From Blastomyces gilchristii SLH14081 (lineage: Eukaryota > Ascomycota > Eurotiomycetes > Onygenales > Ajellomycetaceae), in assembly GCF_000003855.2 (NCBI RefSeq), contig NW_003101682.1:7269314-7333313 (forward strand): a DNA stretch of 64,000 bases, written 5' to 3'. The notes below the pieces were generated by a model. That model saw nothing but the letters and a program-made list of their open reading frames with translations, did no database searches and was not told where the DNA came from. Position numbers and translations under genes: made by a program. Positions 56,447 to 64,000 of this stretch are shown in pieces (position 1 is the stretch's first letter; each line of letters opens with the position of its first letter).

Positions 56447-59330
56447 GAAAGAATCAGAGAGATGAATCTTATACAACTTAATCAATGATTCATAACTTAT
56501 GAAATTAAAGATGCAAGATCTGAGTGAATTATAATTATTCACAGCACTATCATCAGTGTTGAAAAAGAAGAGACTTACAATTAAAAAGTCTTGTAAGATA
56601 AGAGAAATTATAGACACTTATGAATCAGATGATCTCACTTATTCTAATCTTTTCATAATTATAAGAAAAGAATGAGAAGCAATGAAGAAATCAGGTGAAT
56701 ATCACACTTCAATAAGTAATGAGACTGTAGTCAGTTGTATGATAATGCACTGCAGACAGCAGATGTAACATAGTAAAGAGTAGTCTCAAAGCAGCAGACT
56801 TGCATATGAGTCAGGTTGCAGAAGAAAAAGAAATTCAGAGTTGAATTTAACTGTTTACATCAGTTTAATCACAGAGATTACAGAGAATGAACTATCTGAA
56901 ACATCTGCAGATATGTGAGATCAAGTCATCTTAACTTCTGAGAATACTCAGAGATTGAGTAAGATTAGTTTTAATAAGCTGTTCACTGTAGTGATCTGAG
57001 TGAGTGAAGAGAGATAGTATAATACATGAGACAGAATTACAAAAGATGAAAGCTGCTGAACCTAGTCACTGAACACTGTATTATATAGAGATTGTGTAAG
57101 AGTAGTGACTAGCAGATAAAGAAAAAATGTAAGAAAAGAGATAATGAATTAATCATCAACTGTAAGAATCAGCTGTAAAAGACAAATGTTATTATACACA
57201 CTTTATTCATTTTCATATATTATATATTTAAATCTATTTTCAACATCACATCATCTGAAAAATATCAAAAACAAAGAAAATCTCAAAACTTAAGATCTGT
57301 AAGAAATTTGAGAGCTGTAAGCTGCTCTTATAACAATGCTGTGCATGTCTCTGATTTCTCTATCACTCTGTGTATAACATTAATGTTATTTATCACAAGA
57401 TTGACTGAAATACTAATATAGAAATGCACATGCATATGCATAGAGAAATTGAAGAAGAGTGCAGAACTCACAGAATCAGAAGTCAGAGCAGAGAGAGCAG
57501 AGACAGAAGAAACAGAAGAAGAAGAAGACACAGAACTGAATAAATGACAGTGAGAGTCACTCAGAGCTGAACACTTATGATTCAGTGTGTGTACAATCTT
57601 TCTCATAGAAGAGGAAGAGAAAGTGATAGAAGAAGCTTAAGAGTGAAAGAAGATAGTCTTAGCAGCATTATCATCTTTAATTAGAATGATCTCTGACACT
57701 GAAGCAACTAAGAATCATTGTTAGTATATGAAAATTATAAAATCAGAGATGAGAACAGTTACTGAATGAACACTCACTGATCTTAGAGTTATATATGTAA
57801 TTACAACACACACAAGACTTCTCAGAAAGAGAGAGAGAGACATGAGAAAATGCAGAAAGTAGAACACAGTGTGTGAACAGCTTATTCTCACAATGACATC
57901 TCAGACAAGATGTACAAGTCTTACACTCACAGGTGTAAAAGAGTACAATATTCATATTCTCATTTCTGAAAACACAGATATCTTTTATCTGCATTATGAA
58001 GTCAGATAACAGATGCTAGAGAATAGACTGATACAGATCTATTATTCTGAAGAAATTCATCAGAGTGAATATCTCTGTAATATTGAACTTTACAGTTGTA
58101 AAAAGCTTCTTAATATCTGTGAATGTCATGACTTTGTACACAGTAAAACTTATAACAATTTCTTCTAAGAACAGAAAAATCAGTGTCAGAAAGAAAAGAT
58201 GAAAAAGAAAAAGACTTATAATCTCAATACTGTTAAGAAGAGAGGTGATTCTTCAGTATAAATGAACAATTATCTCATTATAAATATTTAAAATGAACAT
58301 AATAATCAGCATCTGTAATCAAGCTTCAGATAGTTATATTATATACAGTCTTCATATAATAAATTATTCTGAGAGTCAGTAAGAAGAACAGAAGTATACA
58401 CACTGAGAAATGTGATTTATTAAGTTCATATAATATCTCCTTGAAACAGAGAGAGCTGATAATGAAAGCAGAGACAGTAAAACCAGAAGTAGCAGAAGTG
58501 AGAATCACAGGAACAGAGATAGTAAGAGCAGGAGAATCAGACACAGAAGTAAGTGTAGAAGATTGAGAAGCAGTAGAGAAAGAAACAGAGAGAAGAGCAG
58601 CAGAGAAAGAAGTAGTTGAAGAGATAAAAAGAGACATGAGAGACCTAATTATATATAATACAGACAATTTCTTCATTATCATATTCTTCAAGTTCTTAAT
58701 CAATGATTTAATATTGAGTTCACTATTATCAGTAAATGCAGAGCTGTCAATGTATGAAAATTCTATATAAATAAAAACAAACATATCAGTATCTGCATTC
58801 ATATAAAATCATGCTAGAAAACACAATCAGAAACTCACTGAGAAGAAAAAAACAGTCAAGAATGTATGAGAAGATGAAGAAGATGTGTCATTCATGATAA
58901 TACATTCTGATGATTATTAGAAGATAAACAAGTCTTGATTATATTTCATCATGCATTACACTTACTGCTAATAAACTGTCTGATATGAGCACTACAATGA
59001 CACTTGTTGTGAGAACAGAGAGCTATTATCAGAAACACATATAATGTGATAGATGAACAGATAGAAAGAGTTGAACAGAAGAAGAAGTAGAAATCTTGAA
59101 TGATGATAATATTTGATGATGACAATAATAAAGAAGATGATTAGAGGATGAGAAAAGTTAGTGAATGAGAAGTGTAATATAGTGAAAGTTTCTTTATGAG
59201 GGTGTATGCAGAACACTAGCTGAATCAGGAATAGATTACAAGATTGTGAACACTAGTGATGTGCTAATCCGCATGAAGCTAGGGCAGACATCATGATCAC
59301 ATGAGCGTGACCAAATCTGGTGAGAGAGGA
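56447..59330 (+). pseudogene. G post-integrase region, charged extra frame(s)
   Basis: The first ~350 bp continue integrase (ALKESERWILYNLIND). Beyond about 57440 the plus strand can be read as highly charged protein with scattered stops: a Glu/Thr-rich stretch (ETEETEEEEDTELNK near 57500), a Lys-rich stretch (KKKKTYNLNTVKKRG near 58215) and VEKETERRAAEKEVVEEIKR near 58565. This looks like a decayed extra ORF rather than untranslated DNA. I do not recognise a family. Open minus-strand frames overlap it (57328-57606, 57743-57994, 58326-58802) and are Ser/Leu-rich, as expected for shadows of a Glu/Arg-rich plus frame, though one has a Cys-rich patch. Confidence 0.45.
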
Positions 59331-59504
59331 TGTGGTTTGAAAGAATGTATGACTGTCAGATAATAACACAGCCGCTTCTGAACTTGCTTACAAGTGTAAA
59401 GAGGGCCATAGCGGCCACTAATTAATTTAGCATACAATATTACAATATATAAGAAGCCGGCGTACGCCTGTAATCGTACGCTGGCAAGCAACCTTTGAAT
59501 CACA
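59331..59504 (+). repeat. G 3' LTR with CG-rich hairpin
   Basis: TGTGGTTTGAAAG to TTTGAATCACA, 174 bp. Here the second half keeps CG: GCCGGCGTACG and CGTACGCTGGC can pair (10 of 11). In the 5' LTR this half is mutated and the first half is kept. Confidence 0.9.
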
Positions 59505-60202
59505 AGAGTCAAGAAGATTCTCATGAATGCAAAGATAAACTGTCTATAGAAATTCACAAAGCTCAGAAATATCTGAATCTTATAAATACTAGTTAGCTTC
59601 AGTTATAATAGAATAGTCTTAATTTATAAAGATTTCATCTGAATATCATCTGTGATAATTACATATTCTAGGAAATTAATCTGATGAGCACTGAAGTTAC
59701 ACTTTATAAGCTTAATATACAGTTCTGTCTCATCTAAGATCTTCAATATACTTTATATATACTCAGTGTATTCTTTCTTCTTTATAAAGTATATCATCAC
59801 ATTATTCAGATATATTATCACAAAGATATTTAGATATACATGAAGTGTTTTATTAATGAAAGACTGAAATACTGTAGAAGTATTAGTCAAATCAAAAGAT
59901 ATTACTAGATATTCAAATAATTTCAGTACAGTTCTAAAGACAGTCTTTTATTCATTCTCAGACTGTATTTACAGCTGTGTATATATATTAATCATATTCA
60001 GTTATATGAATATAACAGCTTCTGTGAGACAGTTGATCATATTCTTAATCAGATATAGAGAGTAGTGACTATTATCTTAAAGTTCAGATCACAGTAGTCT
60101 ACACACAATCTGAAATCTTTATTCTTCTTCTTTATAAATATCACCAAAGACTCTTATCAAGTCTTTACTAACTACTAAGATCTTATTATCATACAATGCA
60201 CT
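59505..60202 (-). pseudogene. F reverse transcriptase fragment
   Basis: The minus strand codes for the gypsy RT core. The catalytic YxDD appears as YLNNVMIYF near 59815, followed by a KKKEYTEY segment. The frame continues across the G insertion at 43520. It stops at the LINE at about 60203. Confidence 0.72.
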
Positions 60203-61833
60203 GAACCGCCCCACCACGAACTCGCTCGATTTTTCGAATAAGAACCCGCCGATAGATCCATCGAAAAGCCCTCGATCATACGAGCATTTGGACCCCATCG
60301 CCGACCGCATACCCCGTGTGGTGGTGGAGATATCCAGCCAAATGTGAACTAGACGTTGTTCGAAACTCCCGTGTGGGATTATCCCCCGTTCACCCCTACC
60401 ACACCACAACCCTGGGCCAAAGTGCCATACAAATTGTAAGGTGAAGAGACATAGCCATATGCGCCAATCTTCTTGATTTTGGAAGATCCCCAATCTGTAA
60501 TTGTGGAGATATCTGAGAAGCGACCTCCGCGAAAACCCTGTCCACCTTTGATGTTTCAAAACATCAACGCCAAGTCCCACCCTCGTACCGCCCTTCTCAA
60601 TCTGGCCCATCCCCGGCAGAAAAATACAAAAAGATACCTCAGTGATAATATTAAGCACATAATCAATGGACACTTCTGAAGTGCAACCTCCACAGTCTGT
60701 CATCAGTGTATCTAGACTTCAACACCAAGTCTCACCCTTGTACTACCTCTCTCAATCTGGCCCATCTCTGGCAGAACAATATAAAAAGATACCTTGGCAA
60801 CAGCATTCAATACATAATCAGCAGACAATGAGTCAACAGCATATCAATAACTATAAAATCAGTATATCTCAAGATCTGACTGAGCCTTTGATCCCTGCAC
60901 AGTGAGATATATTAAATCTAGTTTTAATATCTCAATATTCAATAGATTCTGCAAGGGATTGAGAACAGCAACACTAGATTTCTATTGAATTTAAGAATTA
61001 ACTCTATATTGATATAATCATTGACAAAGTCTTCTATTTTGAAATATAAATAACCAGTTTCTCTACATTCTGCTGACAATATTTATATTATTATATAGAA
61101 ACAGACTTATATTCTCTATAATATCAAGACTCTGAAGAGAGAAAGTCTTGATAGAGAGTATATAGTAGTGTATATCTTAGCAGTTTCTATCTCATTCTTC
61201 TGCAGCAGTTAATGTAAAAAAAAAAAAGATCTTAGAAATAGTTTTTTACTTCTCTTGAAAAAGTAAGATGTTATTCTCTGAATTTTATATAATATTCTTA
61301 TAAAGAATAAAAAACAGAGCTGTTTTCTGTCATAATTTCATATTCTTTTAAGTAAGAATTACTTTTTCAGTGACTGAAGAGCTTTCATTAATACTTAATT
61401 CTTTTTTACACTCTTTATTAACTGATTTGAGTTGCACACTTGTTGTGTGAGAAGAATTGAATGATTTAGAATAAAATTGAATAGTTTTAATCAATTTCTC
61501 TGCAAAAAATTGATTTATTTTTTATCAGTTTTTCTCTTAAAAACTGTCATATTATCTGATTCATTATCAATTGATATTATACTCTTTCTCACTGTATCTC
61601 AAGAAAGAGATTGTAAAGATTTTATTGATTTATCTTAAAAATCAATTTTAGTTTATTAGATTCTCTTCAGAAATTTAATCTAGTTACTGAACTAGTGTGA
61701 AGAAAATCAGGTGTTTTATACACAAAAGTCTTTTATTCTTCTTTTGAAACAGTCTGACCAACTTTTCAATTGAAAACAGACTTAGAAATATCTCAATTGA
61801 AACAGTCTGATCAACTTTTCATTGAGTGAGAAT
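60203..61833 (+). promoter_or_regulatory. LINE copy 2, 5' region with monomers
   Basis: The outer monomer ends near 60660 and the inner one covers about 60679-60830. CG and GG are kept up to about 60670 and almost absent after, the same boundary as in the other copy. Antisense (60119-60703) and sense (60473-60679) frames are open in this less mutated part. The rest up to the ORF1 ATG is AT-rich without a gene. Confidence 0.6.
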
Positions 61834-63439
61834 AATGAGTTCAAAAATACACTCAGTTGATGTGGAAAAAGATGCTTTCTCAAATACTATTTCTGAGATT
61901 GAAATTCTGAAGAGAAGAAAGAAAGAAGAAATAGAGAAATAACAAGTTCTTGAAATACAGAAACTTGAAAAAGTAAGTAAGATTCTTGAAAAGCAGTGTC
62001 TGAGTGAGATGAATGAAGAAGTTCTGTTAATTCTTTATACTCAGACTAGATAACTACAGAAGATGATCAAGTTCAAACTTGAAATCTCAAACACAGTTCA
62101 AAAAACATTGAAAATTCCTAGTATAATCACTGACTCTTTATCTTACTCTTCTTCTTTCTTTTTTCCTACTTCTTCTTCTTCTTTGAATTAGAAGAAAACA
62201 TATACTCAAGCAGCTGAATCTGCTGTCTCTAAATCTGCTGTCTCAAAACCTGCTTAAAATCCTGAGAAAACTGAGAAGAATACTGCTCATATCTCTATTC
62301 ATAGAAAAGTGAAAAAGAAAATGTAAAAAGAGAAAAACTTCTAAATCTTCAGAAATAGAAGACTTATTCTCAAAGTCTTAAATCAGAACATTCTGCAAAG
62401 AAACAATCTAAACTCAAATCTCATTTTCAGAATCAGAAATAAAATTAATCAGCAGTTCTTTTCTCAGTTAATAACTGATATTGAAGTTTAAAAACCAGTT
62501 ATAGCTTTAATTAAGCTATCATTCTTTGAAAACTTCATCATTCTGACTACAATGCCTGAATTCAGTGCTGAATTCCTTATTTAGAATGCAAATCTCTGAA
62601 AGTCAGCAGTAGAATCTTTGTTAAACACAACAATTCTATCTGAAAGAGATGAAAAGTGAGACAAATTCATTCTTCATAATATTTCAGTTGAAATTTTTGA
62701 CTGTGAAGAAGAAATGCTACTTCTTAAAAATGAATTGAAAGAATACAACTCTATTCAACTGAGAAAGAAGCCTGTATGACTAAATTCAATTAAGTTCAGA
62801 TAAAGCAGGAGAAATGCCTCTATTCTAGTATATATAAAAATACTTAAACAGTCAAAAATCTCTGAAGTAAGAGTAGCAGGTTTAAAAATGAGAGTTCATG
62901 AACACAAAGACTCAAGAATGAATCTCAAAGCTCAAACACAGTGTTTAAACTGTCAAAGATATGAACACTTTGCAATCTCATGTTTTAGAGACTCAAAATG
63001 TGCATTCTGTGTCAGAGATTACAAAACTAGTAAGTATAAATGTGAAATATGCTTAAAAAGAGATGAAATATATCAACACACTCTGCTTAAGTGCTCTAAT
63101 TGTAAAGAAAAACATGCATCTAGCTTAAAAGAATGTATGTTTACTTCTAGAACTCAAAAAAACTGAAGAAAAGATAAAGCTTAAAGTCAATCTAGAACTG
63201 AAGAGAAGAGTCAAGTCAGTAGACTTACAACTGCAAGCTTAAAAAGAAGAAACTCTCAACTATCTAAATCTTCACACTTCAATTCTTCAGCTAAATGTAA
63301 ACAGAATTTGAATTCTCAAACTTCTGTTAAGATTAGAGAATTGAGAAATAACTCTGATGATAAACTAGATATAATACAAGCAGTTGAGATCTCTACTTTT
63401 CAAAATAGTTGTAATCTACTATCTGATGATAGTAACTAG
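61834..63439 (+). pseudogene. LINE copy 2 ORF1
   Basis: ATG at 61834, then the same Lys/Glu-rich start as the minus copy. A phase change occurs between the start and the zinc-knuckle part. The open part 62888-63166 holds the best knuckle array of the window: CLNCQRYEHFAISC (CX2CX4HX4C), a second CAFC...C unit and CSNCKEKHASSLKEC. The stop TAG at 63437 is in phase with the knuckles. Confidence 0.87.
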
Positions 63440-63468
63440 ATTCTACTCTATCTCTACTCTCTTTTAGT

Positions 63469-64000
63469 ATGAATATACAACAAAAACAATAAAAAAAGTT
63501 TAAAAACTCTTCAAAAATCACATTTATTCAAAATAATGTAGATAGAAACTTAAATTATATTTATTCTTATCTTTAAATTGTATTTAAATAAAAAGTTGAT
63601 TTTATACTACTTCAGAAACTGAATTTTGATACTGAGTAAAATTATATTATTTCTCATTCAAGCTACTACTGCTTTCTATCTCAAAAGTCTGAGATAAAGT
63701 CAAGAGTAGTGATCTATGAAAGAAAGAGATCAAGATATCAATTTAATCTAAGATTTGATATCATGTCTGACTCTGATATTCTGATGAGTGATATTATAAA
63801 TAAAGAAAATGAGTTTAATACTATACAGCTTATAAATATCTATAATAAAAAGTCATTGAAGAAAAATAACAATATCTGAATAATTAATAGAGAACTTCTG
63901 AATATAACTTCATTAAGAAACTCTATAATTATAGAAGATTTCAATGCATATTATCTCTGATGAAATTCAGAATGCAAGAGAGCAGTGAGAGCTGATAATC
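63469..64000 (+). pseudogene. LINE copy 2 ORF2, endonuclease part
   Basis: The ATG at 63469 stays in one phase to the window end. It shows the APE endonuclease pattern: QNNVDRN near 63529, DFILLQK (catalytic Glu now Lys) near 63595, RVVIYERK near 63705, LINIYN near 63828 and EDFNAYYL near 63932 (GDFNAHH in active elements), followed by two TGA where Trp-Trp is expected. Five TAA/TGA interruptions precede that. The endonuclease nicks the target DNA that primes reverse transcription. Confidence 0.85.

Larger units (their letters stand above)
43521..59504 (+). mobile_element. Gypsy element G, host of the minus LINE
   Basis: A third gypsy family. Both LTRs are 174 bp (43521-43694 and 59331-59504). 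A 4-bp target repeat AGAG flanks it (43517-43520 and 59505-59508). Without the LINE and its duplication it is about 8.3 kb, long for fungal gypsy elements, because about 2.9 kb lie downstream of integrase. It inserted in the RT of F. A purine run (GAGAGAGGA) precedes the 3' LTR. Confidence 0.9.
39090..60202 (-). mobile_element. Gypsy element F, host of G, runs off window
   Basis: A second gypsy family, reading on the minus strand. Its 3' LTR is 39090-39347. Internal sequence occupies 39348-43520 and resumes at 59505-60202, with gypsy G inserted between. At about 60203 a LINE has inserted, so the 5' part of F lies outside the window. GATCA at 39085-39089 is the expected left target duplication. 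Integrase and RT motifs are recognisable but badly mutated. Confidence 0.8.
60203..64000 (+). mobile_element. Tad-like LINE, second copy, runs off window
   Basis: It matches the minus LINE from its 5' end: CCGCCCCACCACGAAC at 60205 equals the complement of 56424 and below. The 5' region, ORF1 and the start of ORF2 are inside the window. It inserted in the RT of F. Its 3' end and target duplication lie outside. Confidence 0.93.

Noticed and set aside
57328..58802. Three minus-strand genes inside G
   Set aside because: They are in three different phases and Ser/Leu-rich, as expected on the complement of a Glu/Arg-rich plus frame. I kept them only as a caveat in the finding on the extra ORF.

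Overview
This window looks like repeat-rich heterochromatin from a filamentous ascomycete. I see no intact host gene. Almost all of it is nested retrotransposons damaged by C-to-T and G-to-A changes (RIP-like mutation). The elements point to a fungus: Ty3/gypsy chromoviruses that appear to self-prime, Ty1/copia elements that appear to prime on half of the initiator Met tRNA, a Tad-like LINE with endonuclease and RNase H, a tRNA-headed SINE and short inverted-repeat elements with 8-bp target duplications. I cannot name the species.

Layout. 1-3632: the 3' end of a gypsy chromovirus (J, 341-2121) with a minus-strand SINE at its left, a full SINE inserted in it (1434-1804, 13-bp target duplication), two ~505-bp MITEs (2180-2684, 2828-3333) and a 5'-truncated SINE (3449-3622). 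3633-20875: chromovirus C (minus), with target duplication GTGAA, split by B (minus, 7584-13498, GAATA) and A (plus, 13924-19559, ATTTA; contains a 359-base N gap). 20876-22611: a purine-rich minisatellite, then a GC-richer, less mutated island with a broken open frame. 22612-28077: copia K, cut on its right by chromovirus D. 28078-33356: D, carrying a well-preserved MITE in gag. 33357-39080: copia E, inserted in D. 39090 to at least 60202: gypsy F (minus), split by gypsy G (plus, 43521-59504). G is itself split by a full-length LINE (minus, 48787-56430, 16-bp target duplication). 60203-64000: a second LINE copy (plus), inserted in F and running off the window. Short stretches 2122-2179, 2693-2819 and 3334-3448 are degraded and unassigned.

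Relations. J, A, B, C and D are one chromovirus family with one gag-pol frame ending in a chromodomain. Their LTRs run TGTGGCGGGC to CTCTTACA, and an 11-nt primer site just inside the LTR is complementary to an LTR segment placed like a transcription start. The SINE and LINE share a nearly identical end, TATAAT(T/G)GAA(A)GAA then (TAA)n, so the LINE probably mobilises the SINE.

Mutation pattern. Damaged DNA is stripped of CG, CC and GG but keeps CA and TG. In copia E the whole gag-pol stays in one frame and about two thirds of its stops are TGA, mostly where Trp or Arg is expected. This differs from classical CpA-directed RIP and is the most unusual feature of the window.
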